Of a stretch of DNA of 64,000 bases, positions 11,417-23,111 are shown piece after piece. The translations under genes were made by a program, and so were the position numbers. How positions within the stretch are numbered: the first letter of the stretch is position 1; each line of letters opens with the position of its first letter. A model generated the notes under the pieces. The model saw only the letters and a list, made by a program, of their open reading frames with translations. It did not search any database and was not told the origin of the DNA. This DNA comes from Paraphysoderma sedebokerense (Eukaryota > Blastocladiomycota > Physodermatomycetes > Physodermatales > Physodermataceae): positions 30,685-94,684 of the forward strand of contig JAHLJZ010000091.1 of assembly GCA_025602915.1 (NCBI GenBank), given 5' to 3'.

Positions 11417-11499
11417 GGCCTCATGGTGTAGTAGTATCACGCGCGCTTCGGGTAAACTGAGTCTGCGCGAGGTCCCGGGTTCAAGTCCCGGTGGGGCCC
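11417..11499 (+). tRNA. tRNA-Pro(CGG), second gene, different intron
   Basis: The mature part matches the gene at 10707 base for base, with anticodon CGG at 11449-11451. The 11-nt intron (11453-11463) has the same length and position but a different sequence; position 32 (U) faces a G in the third-last intron position, a wobble pair. A T5 run at 11503-11507 is a good Pol III terminator. Confidence 0.95.
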
Positions 11500-11528
11500 A
11501 TATTTTTGTCGGGTATTATATTATTTTG

Positions 11529-11551
11529 TACACTGTCGTCGGTACAGTGTA
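11529..11551. other. Perfect 8-bp inverted repeat (hairpin)
   Basis: TACACTGT and ACAGTGTA are separated by seven bases, just after the terminator of the second tRNA and before the COX11 3' end (minus strand). The stem could be extended by one G-T and one T-A pair. It may act in the COX11 3' UTR or simply be chance. Confidence 0.35.
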
Positions 11552-11685
11552 TATCTCATCTGAAATGTTAGTAATTTAGCAAGTCTTTTTCATTTTTTTG
11601 AAATTTGGGACCATGGGCAGAATATGTATGGCTATTTGTTTATGAATCTGCAGGCTGAGGTATACCGCTTTTCCAGACCCAAGTT

Positions 11686-12564
11686 TTATTTGTCTACAGT
11701 CTTGGCATTGAAAAACGTATAACTTAGGGTAATAGTATCAACATCGTCCATTGCGGGATCCATCGCAAACTCCGGGTCGATAAAAAAGAATACCGGCATG
11801 TCCACTTCTTCCCCAGCTTTTAGCTTTTGTTCTTCGAAGCAAAAACACTGAATCTTATTAAAGTACATTCCTGCTTTTCCTGGAGTCACGTTGTAAGTAC
11901 TTATCCCGATTACGTCTTTATCACTATTATTTTTCGCAGTGTAGAATGCCAACGCCGTTTCCCCCGGTATCACATATACGGAGCGCTGAGTAGGCGAAAA
12001 CGACCATGGTAATGAGCGTGATGTATCAGCGTTGAATGTTATCCTTAAGCGACGGTGCGACTCCATAGGTATCATATTTGAGGAAGAAAAGCGAGAGGAG
12101 TCATGTGTAGATGAAGAAGCTGAAGAAGGTAGGAGAGAGACTTGAGACGTTGCCGTCTGTGGAGTGCCACCAAATCCAGTGGCAGCGCAGAACATACGGT
12201 ATAAAGGGACGGCTGTGTATGTCAGGCCCAGTCCAAATACAAGCACCGCAGACATGTAATAAAGTGAGTTTGTATTGCGCGAAGCTTGCGAAGTCGAGGA
12301 AGAATAAGTTCGCGGCATTTTGACATTAGCCGGAAGAATCGGGTTGCGAGAATAATACGTGAATGTAGTAGGAGTTTTGAAGAAATTCGACAATGAATGA
12401 TGGCCTAACGATTGCCGTATCTGTCCGGCTGACTTGCGGTATAATCGGGATGTGATTTGCGAAGAAGGCAATTGAGTGTAGCCGAACCTTCGTTTAAATG
12501 TCAACGGAGAGATGAAATTCTGCCGCCAGCAAGATGTTCGTAATAATACATTTGTAAAGTACAT
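11686..12564 (-). CDS. COX11: Cytochrome c oxidase copper chaperone Cox11
   Basis: Cox11 (CtaG family) delivers copper to the CuB site of Cox1 from the intermembrane-space face of the inner mitochondrial membrane. The single 292-codon exon starts with an Arg/Ser/Thr-rich presequence. One membrane segment spans about residues 102-121 and is followed by the conserved PLYRMFC, then GFGGTPQ. The C-terminal beta-domain holds NADTSRSLPW, the Cys240-Phe-Cys242-Phe motif (IQCFCFEEQ), VDMPVFFFIDPEF and TLSYTFF. The three expected copper-site Cys residues (126, 240, 242) are present. A Ser-rich insert of about 30 residues (about 138-168) between GFGGTPQ and the beta-domain is longer than usual. It is divergently placed from BRR2. 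Confidence 0.95.
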   Translation of the reverse strand: MYFTNVLLRTSCWRQNFISPLTFKRRFGYTQLPSSQITSRLYRKSAGQIRQSLGHHSLSNFFKTPTTFTYYSRNPILPANVKMPRTYSSSTSQASRNTNSLYYMSAVLVFGLGLTYTAVPLYRMFCAATGFGGTPQTATSQVSLLPSSASSSTHDSSRFSSSNMIPMESHRRLRITFNADTSRSLPWSFSPTQRSVYVIPGETALAFYTAKNNSDKDVIGISTYNVTPGKAGMYFNKIQCFCFEEQKLKAGEEVDMPVFFFIDPEFAMDPAMDDVDTITLSYTFFNAKTVDK

Positions 12565-13056
12565 ATTTAAAATGCGATGATGTTGTATCTCGACTGTACA
12601 AACCCATTATTCAGCAGTAGAATGAATATGTTTATTTTCTCACGTGTAAGTTGCTCCACACATTCTCTTGGAGATCTGAAAAGTAAACAAACAAATGCCA
12701 TCTCATCAATATCTACTCTCGACGTCGGATCGGCCATCTCTCACATCATCCATATACCTAAACTTCCAGTTTAGTAATTGTCAAATATTTCTCCTCTCCA
12801 TCCTTACATAAAAAACGATCAGAGTTCGATTAATAACATAGTTGGTGTGTTGGCGTTTCTCCGCACTTGCTTTTTGGATAAATCTAACCTGCTGTTGGTA
12901 GTATTATAATTCACATTGTAGGTTTGCATTACCATTTACATTGAGGAGATTGCCGTTAAAGCGAGTTCATTAGTTTCGCAACCAGTTTACTCACCCCGAG
13001 CACCCTCTATTCACCGTAACGCCAGATCTAATAGCTATTAGCTACACATCTTCAAG
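12565..13056. promoter_or_regulatory. Divergent promoter region COX11 / BRR2
   Basis: 492 bases separate two gene starts pointing away from each other, so both promoters must lie here. The short plus-strand frame at 12577-12774 has no protein-like features. A 14-bp palindrome lies near the BRR2 start (13028-13041). Confidence 0.5.
13028..13041. promoter_or_regulatory. 14-bp perfect palindrome in the BRR2 5' UTR
   Basis: CTAATAGCTATTAG is its own reverse complement and ends 15 bases before the BRR2 ATG. It could bind a dimeric regulator or fold in the mRNA leader; no known factor is claimed. Confidence 0.3.
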
Positions 13057-16000
13057 ATGGCAGATCAATATCAGCGCAGTATACAATACCAGTATACTGC
13101 AAATTCAAATCTTGTCCTCACTGCCGATAGGTCACAGCTACCGCGCCGAGAAAATGAACCATCCGGAGAACCAGAATCTCTTCATGGCAAAATCTCTCTT
13201 AAGGAGATGGGCTCGAGAGCTCAAAGAGATACAACACTGTTAGAAAAATATAAGAAGCAAAGTCAAGAACAGAAAGAGAGAGTGGAGAAACGGAAGAAGA
13301 AGAAGGAGGAGAAAGGGAAGAGGTAATTTGTTTTGAATTGTATTATTCACTTTTCAGTCTTCCAACCGTAAACTAACGTCCCACTGTTATCTAGTGTACC
13401 TTACGGTTACGGCTACGGATCCGTCATGGCCGCCACAGAAGATTTTGACGGCCTCAAATATCGCCCTCGCACAAAGGAAACTCGTGTGAATTACGAACTT
13501 CTGCTTAATTTTGTTCAGCAGCAACTAGGAGATATATCCCCTGACATTCTAAGGAGTGCGACAGATGAAGTCCTAGATATTTTGAAAAATGATAGCCTGA
13601 AGGATTTTGATAAGAAGAAAGAAATTGAATCCATTATCAATTCAATGAGTTCGGAACAATTTGCGCAAATTGTCAACATAAGCAAAAAATTAACAGATTA
13701 CAATCCGGAGGAAACCGCCGCCACTGAAGCAAGTGCTGAGATTGATGATGAATTGGGAGTTGCCGTTGTGTTCGAGGATACAGACGAGGAAGAGGAAGAT
13801 GAAGATCAGTTTGAAGTTCGGGACGAAAGTGATGTCGAAGACGATGACGCGGAAGGACAAGAAGCAATGGCGACGTCAGTTCTAGCAACGGGGCAGATTG
13901 ACGAAGATGAAGAAGCTGGCAATCGGCGACTGATCATATCAGACGACGAAGAAGACGGATACCGAACTGTTGTTCCTGGTGCAGATACTTCCGCTGCCCC
14001 GTCGAAGAAAGTTAGTTCATCAGATACTAAAGCCTTATCACCGAAAGATATCGATGCGTTTTGGTTGCAGCGTACAATTTCATCTCAATATCCAGATCCT
14101 CATACGGCGCAATCCAAGACATCTGAAGCGTTGAAAATAATGTCATCCTCCGCTAATCCTCGTGACTGCGAGAATGAACTCATGGAACTTTTCGATTACG
14201 AACATTTTGAGTTGGTCAAGCTCTTGACGAGTAATCGTGATTTGATTTTATATTGTACGAGATTGGCTAGGGCTGAAGATGAAGAAGAGAAAAGCCACAT
14301 ACATGAGGAGATGCGACAAAAAGGATTAACTTTTTTGTTGGCAAAACTTGGAGTGGGTACTGGACTTGACGCTGGTGTTGCGGAAGAGGAAGACCTTGGA
14401 AAAAGGAGACGACCTGAAGAAATGGACGTCGACGAAAAGTCACCAGCTCTCGAACTTCCAAAGGGAGGACTTGCAACCGATCTCACCCCGAAGCAAATTC
14501 TCGACCTCGAATCGTTGGCTTTCACACAAGGTGCACATACAATGACTAATACGAAATGTAAACTCCCAGAAGGATCGTTTACTCGTACCAAGAAAGGCTA
14601 TCGTGAAGTACATGTCCCGCCTCCAAAGCAGAAGCCTCTTGCGGTCGATGAAAAGCTCGTTCCGATTCATGAAATACCTGAATGGGCTCAACCTGCCTTC
14701 ACTGGTGCCACTACACTTAATCGTGTGCAGAGTCGTCTGTATCCCACTGCATTCCGAAGTGATGAAAATCTTCTTCTGTGTGCTCCAACTGGTGCAGGTA
14801 AAACAAATGTTGCAATGTTGACAATATTACATCAGATCGGTAAATACTTGAATAAGGAAACGGGTGAAGTGGATTTAGACAGCTTTAAAATTGTTTATAT
14901 CGCCCCTATGAAGGCTTTGGTCCAGGAAATGGTTGGCAACTTTGGGAGAAGATTGGAAAATTTTGGCATTAAAGTTGCCGAATTGACAGGAGATCGACAA
15001 CTGACGAAACAACAAATTGCTGAAACTCAAATCATTGTGACGACTCCAGAGAAATGGGATGTCATCACACGCAAGGGTACCGATCGGTCTTATACTCAAC
15101 TAGTTCGGCTTATTATTATCGATGAGATCCATTTACTTCACGACGAACGTGGTCCTGTTTTAGAAAGTATCATTGCTCGTACTATTCGCCACGTCGAACA
15201 AACCAATGATCCTGTTAGATTAGTCGGATTATCGGCTACCTTGCCAAATTATCATGATGTGGCCACATTCATGAGAGTCGATTTAAAAACGGGTTTATTC
15301 TTCTTCGACAACAGTTATCGCCCTTGCCCTCTCAAGCAGCAGTATATCGGGGTATCCGAAAAGAAAGCGCTTAAAAAATTCCAGACGATGAATGAAGTAA
15401 CATATGAAAAAGTTATCGAAGAAGCGGGTAAAAATCAAGTTCTGATTTTTGTTCATTCCCGGAAAGAAACCGCCAGGACAGCGAAACTTTTACGGGACAT
15501 GTCAATTGAAAAGGAAACAATTGGTTTATTTTTGCGCGAAGACTCTGCGAGTCGTGAAATTCTGCATACAGAAGCTGCAACCGCTAAAGATAAAGATTTA
15601 CAAGATTTGTTGCCATATGGCTTTGCTATTCATCATGCTGGTATGACTAGAGCAGATCGTACCTTGGTAGAAGACCTATTCGCAGACAAACATATTCAAG
15701 TGTTGGTATCGACTGCCACGTTAGCGTGGGGAGTCAATTTGCCCGCTCACACCGTCATCATCAAGGGTACTCAAATTTATAACGCAGAGAAGGGTAGATG
15801 GGTCGAGCTATCTCCTCAAGATGTATTGCAAATGTTGGGTCGAGCTGGTCGTCCTCAGTTTGATACTCACGGTGAAGGTATTATCATTACAACCGAGACT
15901 GAGTTGCAATTTTATCTTTCACTATTGAATCAACAACTACCGATCGAATCGCAATTGATTTCAAAATTGGCCGACAACTTGAACGCTGAAGTCGTTTTGG

Positions 16001-19000
16001 GCACTGTACGCAATCGCGATGATGCGGTACAGTGGTTGGGATATACTTATCTTTATGTCCGGATGTTACGATCACCAACGGTTTACGGCGTATCGTATAA
16101 TGAGCTTGAAACCGATCGGTATCTAGAACAGAAACGTGTCGATTTAATTCACTCTGCAGCAATGCTTCTCGACAAACACAATTTGGTCAAGTACGATAAG
16201 AAGTCTGGCAAGTTTCAAGTCACCGAATTAGGTCGGATTGCCTCCCATTATTATATTACGAATTCATCAATGGCATTATATAATCAGCACCTCAAACCTC
16301 ACATCTCGAATATTGAAGTATTCAGAATTTTCGCTATGTCAGAAGAATTCAAATACATCCCCGTTCGTGAAGAGGAAAAGCTAGAATTGCAGAAGTTACT
16401 GGAACGTGTTCCGATACCAGTAAAGGAATCAATTGAAGAACCGACAGCCAAAATTAATGTATTGCTTCAAGCCTATATCTCGCAATTGAGACTCGAGGGG
16501 TTCGCATTGTCTGCAGACATGGTGTACGTCACTCAATCAGCTGCCAGGATTCTTCGAGCTTTGTTTGAAATGTGTATGAAACGTGGGTGGGCTCAGTTAA
16601 GCCGCAAATTGCTGGATTTATGTAAGATGGTTGAAAAACGACAATGGTTGTCAATGTCGCCCCTTCGACAATTTAAAACGGTGCCGTTAAACGTTATTCA
16701 GAGACTTGAAAAGAAGGAGTTTCCATGGGAAAGATATTACGATTTGAACCCCCAGGAAATTGGTGAACTGGTCGGAATTCCGAAGGCTGGTAAAATGTTG
16801 CACAAGTTTGTTCATCAAATTCCCAAGGTGGAACTGGAAGCCAGCGTTCAGCCTATTACGAGGTCTCTGTTAAAGGTTGAGTTGACAATTACACCAGACT
16901 TCCAGTATGACGCAGAAAAAGTTCACGGTGGCGCGGAGAATTTTTGGGTGGTTGTCACAGACGTGGATGATGAAATTATTCTTTATCACGATGTGTTCAT
17001 ACTAAAAGCGAAATATGCCGAAGAGGAACATTTAGTCACTTTCACAATTCCTATTTACGAACCTTTGCCCCCCAATTATTTTATTTCAGTCGTATCCGAT
17101 CGTTGGTTACATTCGGAATCTAAATTGCCGCTGTCATTCAAACATCTTATTTTACCCGAGAAGTATCCCCCTCCAACCGAATTACTCGACTTACAGCCTC
17201 TTCCTATCTCTGCACTGCGAAATCCCGAACACGAAAAATTATACTCCAACATTCAGAAGTTTAACCCGATTCAAACTCAAGTCTTCAATCAACTCTACCT
17301 GAATGATGACAACGTGTTCATCGGGGCCCCACCGGGTTCCGGAAAGACTATTTGTGCCGAATTCGCCATATTACGGCTGTGGACAATGCAACCAAAATCT
17401 CGTGTTATTTATGTTGCTCCATTTTCCGAAGTTGCAGAACTTCGTTTCCGTGAATGGAACGATAAATTTGGGGATTTTATGGGAGGTAAAAATGTGGTCA
17501 TGTTCACCGGTGAAACCACTGCCGATTTAAAATTGCTCGAGAAAGGAGATATTATAATCACCACACCAACTCAATGGGACTCAATTTCCAGACGCTGGCG
17601 TCAGCGAAAGAATGTACAGACAGTAGGTTTATTCATAGCTGATGAGCTACACTTGATTGGAGGTGACATTGGGCCGACACTTGAGATTATCGTCTCACGA
17701 ATGCGATTTATCTCGGCGCAAAAGGAGTCAGATGGAAGCGATAAGATAAGAATTGTTGGTCTATCTACCAGTCTTGCCAATGCCCGGGATATTGGAGAAT
17801 GGATGGGTTGTAAATCTCAAACTATTTTCAATTTTCATCCAAATGTTCGACCAGTTCCTCTAGAAATTCACATTCAAGGTTATAACATCCCCCATTTCGC
17901 TTCAATGATGATTGCTATGACCAGACCGACCTATTCTGCCATTACTCAGTATGCATCAGACAAACCAGCCATCGTTTTTGTTCCATCAAGAAAGCAAGCA
18001 AAGTCCACCGCTATAGATTTGGTGACCTATGCTGCAGCCGAAGGAGACGATAAGAAGTTTTTACATTGTTCCGAAGAAGATCTTCAGCCGTTTTTGGAGA
18101 GGTTACAAGACAAAACTTTGATTGATACCCTGCAGTCTGGTATAGCGTACTATCACGAAGCGCTTTCGAAATCGGATAAGTTGACGATCGAGTCCTTGTT
18201 CGAGATGGGTGCTATTCAAATCATTGTTGCATCGAAAGACACTTGCTGGGGCATTCCCGTCCAAGCTCATTTGGTCGTAATCATGGGAACTCAGTATTTC
18301 GAGGGTAAAGAGCATCGATATGTGGATTATCCTGTTTCTGAAGTTCTTCAAATGATGGGAAAATCTTCACGTCAAACCATCGACAGTGTCTCGAGAGCAG
18401 TGCTGATGTGTTCCGGAGTTAAGAAGGATTTCTATAAGAAATTTTTGTACGAAGCACTACCTGTGGAGTCGCATCTTGATCATTTCTTACACGACCATTT
18501 CAACGCCGAAATTGTCACAAGGACCATTGAAAATAAGCAGGATGCTGTGGATTATTTAACTTGGACGTTCTTATATCGGCGTATGGCGCAAAATCCTAAT
18601 TACTACGGACTCAGCGGTGTCTCTCAACGACATTTGTCGGATCATCTATCGGAGCTAGTTGAAAATACTGTGACCGATTTATCAAATTCGAAGTGTATAT
18701 CTGTTGAAGAAGATATCGATGTGTCACCGTTGAATTTGGGCATGATTGCAGCTTACTACTATGTCTCCTACATAACCATCGAGATGATGTCTTTGTCAAT
18801 CACAAAGAGTACGAAGTTGAAAGGATTATTAGAGATTATTTCCTCTGCGTCAGAATACGAAACTATACCTATCCGCCACCATGAAGATAATGTGTTGCGA
18901 AAGATATATGACCGTGTTCCGGTGAAATTATCTGCTGCCGGTCAAGGCGGGTATCCGAAATTCAATGATCCTCACGTCAAAACGAATATTTTGTTGCAAG

Positions 19001-19829
19001 CGCATTATCATAGAATGCAGTTGCCGCCAGATCTTGAAAGTGACCAAAAATGGGTCCTGGGGAAAATTATCAATTTGATTCAAGCTTGTGTAGATGTGAT
19101 TAGTAGTAACGGATGGTTAGCACCCGCTTTGGCTGTCATGGAGTTGGCGCAAATGAGCGTTCAAGCTGTTTGGGACAAGGACAGTCCATTGAAGCAGGTG
19201 CCATTCTTTGGTAAAGACTTGATTCAGAAGTGCCAGAAAATGGTTTGTTGTGATTCATTGGCTACGTTTACTTTCCTGTAACGACATCTTTGTCTTACGT
19301 TTTTCGCTTCAACTAGGATATCGATTCCATCTTCGAATTCATGGAACTTGAAGACAGTGATAGGTCGTCTCTGTTGTCTGGCTTTTCTCCTCCACAACTT
19401 TCAAAAATCGCTCAATATGTCAACCGATATCCCAGCATTGACCTCAACTACGAAATTGTGGACGCGGATGAGATAACTACAACATCTTCTGTCACCCTTC
19501 ACATTGCTCTTGAGCGAGATACCGATTCGGATGAAGTGGAACCTGTTATTGCTCCCTATTTCCCGCATTCTAAGGATGAAGGATGGTGGATTGTTGTTGG
19601 GGATGTAACAAATAAATCATTGGTGGCAATTAAGAGAGTTACCCTATCGAATAAGTTGAATGTGAAGATGGAATTTAATTCCCCAGAAACTGTTGGGCAG
19701 GTGACGTACAAGTTATTCTTGATGTGTGATTGTTACATGGGTTGTGATCAGGAATATGATTTGGAAATGGATGTAAAGCAGGGAGAGGAAGACAGTGAAG
19801 GTGACAGTGATGATGCAATGAGCGAATAA
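13057..19829 (+). CDS. BRR2: U5 snRNP RNA helicase Brr2 (Ski2-like, two helicase cassettes)
   Basis: Brr2 unwinds U4/U6 during spliceosome activation in the nucleus. There are three exons, 13057-13322, 13395-19242 and 19317-19829, giving 2,208 residues, slightly longer than yeast and human Brr2. The N terminus carries a Lys/Glu-rich segment, then PYGYGYGSV and an acidic low-complexity region. The first cassette has Walker A APTGAGKT (about 553) and DEIH (about 665), with SATLPN and QMLGRAGRP, followed by a Sec63 unit. The second cassette keeps GAPPGSGKT (about 1399) but has DELH (about 1505) and QMMGKSSRQ in place of the GRAGR motif, as expected for the ATP-binding but inactive C-terminal cassette. 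The second Sec63 unit ends with AYMGCDQEY-like [10 protein letters not shown] and an acidic tail. The middle exon of 5,848 bases has no intron, in contrast to RFC1. Confidence 0.96.
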
Positions 19830-20193
19830 TTAAAGCAAAACTGCAGAATGACCATTTCGGTGTGCTTTGATGGAGGATGTCGCGATTAAAAATCTTATGA
19901 GTACGATGACGACAGAGACTAACGAATGTATCTCAACCGGTGTATTTGTATTGATAATGAAACTGTGTAATTTCAATTTCCCGTGTAAATTTTTTACTTG
20001 GTTTTATAATTTGACCAGAGAGCAGCATGAGCGAATGCAAATACGCGAGGAAACGCAAGAATCATGAAACACGAGCAGAAACGGGACGGGTGCATTTTTT
20101 TGTCGTATCCATGGCAATACTCACGTGTACTAACAAAGTTTTGGGTCGCTTAAAGTCTACCAGTGTTCCTAGACATCTCCTACTATCTCGCTA
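19830..20193. other. Intergenic region BRR2 to DEAD-box helicase
   Basis: 364 bases. It holds the BRR2 3' UTR and the promoter of the next gene. A 66-codon frame at 19867-20067 has no recognisable features and lies in the expected 3' UTR. Confidence 0.5.
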
Positions 20194-22780
20194 ATGTCTA
20201 AATTATCATCTGCTCTTTGGCGAGCTGGCTGCCTCGGTAAGTGTTCTTAACAACTTAATACCACCACACTCTTGCTCTTATCAACTGACGTTTTCACTTC
20301 CATTCGTTCCTTCATCGTGTGGCTCTTAGTTTCGACTTCTCGGCGATGTGCCATATCTCAGCCGATTCCTCAAATTTACTGTTATAGATATGTAAATATT
20401 AGCTCTAGCCTCTTTGGCCGTGCAAAGTTGAAGAGAATTGTCGAAGATGGTACAGAGGCCGATCTTGCAGCCCCTTCCAACGTCATTTTGGAAGAGAGCC
20501 CCAGTAGTGCCAAGGTTGCGAAAGAAGCCAAGCAGAATCACGAACAGAATACTGTTCATGATGTCCTGAAATCATCACCTAAGCATTTAAAATTGGCTAT
20601 GGATCCGGCTCAAAAGTTGACTTCAACCAACAAGAAGGCCGCTGCCCTCGCGCAGTCTGCATCGTCATCCAATTTACCAGAAGAATCACACACTTTTGCG
20701 GCTATACGCCATATCGATGAACAAACGCAGAAAGCCATTGCTGAAGAATTTCGATTCGATGCCATGACCCCAGTACAGGAGGAAATCCTCACTCGCCTTC
20801 CTCTTACTTCAGATCTCGTTGTTCAAGCTCAAACCGGGACCGGGAAAACTCTCGCATTTCTTATCGCTGCATTCCAAACTTTGATTCGCCAGGCTGAAGC
20901 CGCTCGTGGCGGATTGTTGCGCGGAAGAAGGACATCAGTTCTTGTGATCTCCCCAACAAGAGAGCTTGCCACCCAGATCGCATCAGAAGGGAAGCGATTG
21001 GCGAAGTTCCAACCATTTCAGGTACATTGCTTTGTCGGAGGTACGGAATTCAAAGCCAATGAAAGAACTTTGAAAATGGGGAGAGCAGATGTCGTAGTTG
21101 GCACTCCGGGAAGATTAATCGATCTGATTGATCGGTCAAAAAAATTCGAATGGAAGATTAGAGATCTGCAAGTGGTAAAGTTCCTTTACAACTTTGTACG
21201 ACATTGTTGTTATCTTGAAACTAATGCTATGTCTTTGGGTTAGTTAATTCTTGATGAAGCTGATCGTTTACTCGAAATGGGTTTTCGTGAAGATATCGAG
21301 TACATCATATCTAAACTACCGAAGGAACGTCAGACATTTTTGTTTTCTGCTACATATCCCCCTAACGTACGTCAACTCGCCGACGAAGTCCTGAAACCTG
21401 AGCATGAATATATTCAATGCACCCCATCTACGAACATAACTAATACGGCGATTCGACAATTCTACACTGTGTCTCCGATGAATAAGCAACCTGCCTTACT
21501 ACACAGCATTCTACAAAATCAACTTCTTCGATCCAGTGGAAAAGTAATCGTTTTCTTCCCAACTACAAAAATGACCCAATTTTATGCAGGTCTTTTGAAG
21601 TCTGCTGGGCTAGATGTCCTTGAAATCCACTCAGGTCTTACTCAGAATCGTCGCACCCGTATTTCAAACTTGTTCCGCACTTCGAAACCGAAAGTCCCTC
21701 GTATTCTTCTTACATCAGACGTCTCTGCTCGTGGAGTTGATTATCCAGACGTATCGTTAGTAATTCAAATGGGTATTGCAAGTTCAAAGGATATATATGT
21801 ACATCGCTTGGGTCGTACGGGAAGAGGGGGGAAAGAAGGGACGGGGTTGTTAATGTTGAACACTGCAGAGTTACCATGGGTTGATCAATTAGTTGATATT
21901 GGAATTGTTAAAGCTGAAATTCACAATGGAGTTTTCAGAGAGGCGACTGCAGAAAACGAAGTGAAAGTTTCTAAAGATTCAAAGACGGATGACAAAGTGG
22001 TCTCATGGGATCTGACGAAGAGTCAGCAGGCCATAACAAATGCTGTCAAACATATTCCAGAGCAAGAGTTAAAGGACGCTTATTTTGCGAATTTGGGATT
22101 TTGTAAGTTTATTTCTTTGCTCTCTAGTTCAAGACTTTTGCTACCTATGCTGGTACTAATATCGTTTTTGGCTGGTCCTAGATGGAGGTCAACTTGATTC
22201 CCTTCTGCCAACGGAACTACAAGAATCAAGCTCCAAATTCCGAAAATCATACAGCTCAAATAAATCATCCGAACGACGAGCATTAAAGATTCGAATTCTT
22301 AGGGAACTTGATCAATTCTTAAAAGTATTCCACGCTAATCCGCCAAATCTTCCGAACTCTCTCGCTATGATATTTGATCCTAGCAAGGAAATGACAAAAG
22401 GGTGGCAACGTAAAACATCGCAGGACCGGGATAGATATGGAGGAGGAGAGAGAGTCCAGAGGAGTTTCATGAACTCTGAAGGAGACAGAAGAGGGGACCG
22501 CGGTGGCTTCAGAGATTCAAAACGCTCATATGAGTCAGGCAAAACGTCTAACGAAGAAAGACCACGTCACAGTAACCGCGAAGGCAAGTTTGACAGGGAT
22601 CGAAATTTTGAAGATCGCGGAAAATACGAACGGCGTGGACGATATGAAGACCGCGGAAGGTTTGAAGAGCGAGGAAGATTTGAAGGACGTGGGAAATCTG
22701 AGGGGAGTAGACACGGCGAAAGAGTTGTAAAAGAGAAGCCAGCTCACTGGACGGGAAGAGGTCGCGGTAATAGGTACTAA
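20194..22780 (+). CDS. MSS116: DEAD-box RNA helicase, Mss116-like, probably mitochondrial
   Basis: A superfamily 2 RNA helicase, likely acting on mitochondrial intron splicing or RNA folding, as Mss116 does. Four exons, 20194-20236, 20330-21174, 21244-22102 and 22182-22780, give 781 residues. The first 40 residues are basic and Ser-rich with few acids, a plausible presequence. Motifs in order: Q-motif region MTPVQEEIL, AQTGTGKT, PTRELATQ, GTPGRLIDL, DEADRLLEMG, SATYPP, TSDVSARGVDYP and HRLGRTGRGG. The conserved post-helicase segment contains NLGFYGG, formed across the exon 3/4 junction. The C terminus (about 690-781) is rich in Arg, Gly, Asp and Glu with repeated short RGR/DRG units, an RNA-binding tail. 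Family assignment is firm, the exact orthologue less so. The ATG at 20194 was chosen because it gives the presequence and the right splice phase. Confidence 0.88.
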
Positions 22781-23111
22781 TCGTCTTTGCGGCACTTAGT
22801 AGTTGATTTTTTATTGCATTAATAAGAGCAAAACTATACTTGATTTTAATACGTATTTATGAATGATGTGAATATTCATGCCTTCAAAATATTGTGTACA
22901 ATAATAAATAACACAAGAAAAAGAGACTGAAATTGAAAGGTACAAGGATAATCCAGAATTTGTAGTAACAACCCACAATTATTTGAAGCCGGACAATTGT
23001 TTCTACTGAGTAAAAATATTCCATTTCGGCTACAAAGCTATTTATACAATTATTGATATTATGTTAAGTCCTCAGTCAAGACGGTGGGTGGAGTGGAATT
23101 TCTGCCCAGTC
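22781..23111. other. Convergent intergenic region, helicase / kinase
   Basis: 331 AT-rich bases between two 3' ends. I see no gene. Confidence 0.5.

Noticed and set aside
12577-12774. 65-codon plus-strand ORF between COX11 and BRR2
   Set aside because: No protein-like pattern and it lies in the required divergent promoter.
19867-20067. 66-codon ORF after BRR2
   Set aside because: Lies in the expected 3' UTR, with no domain or codon signal.
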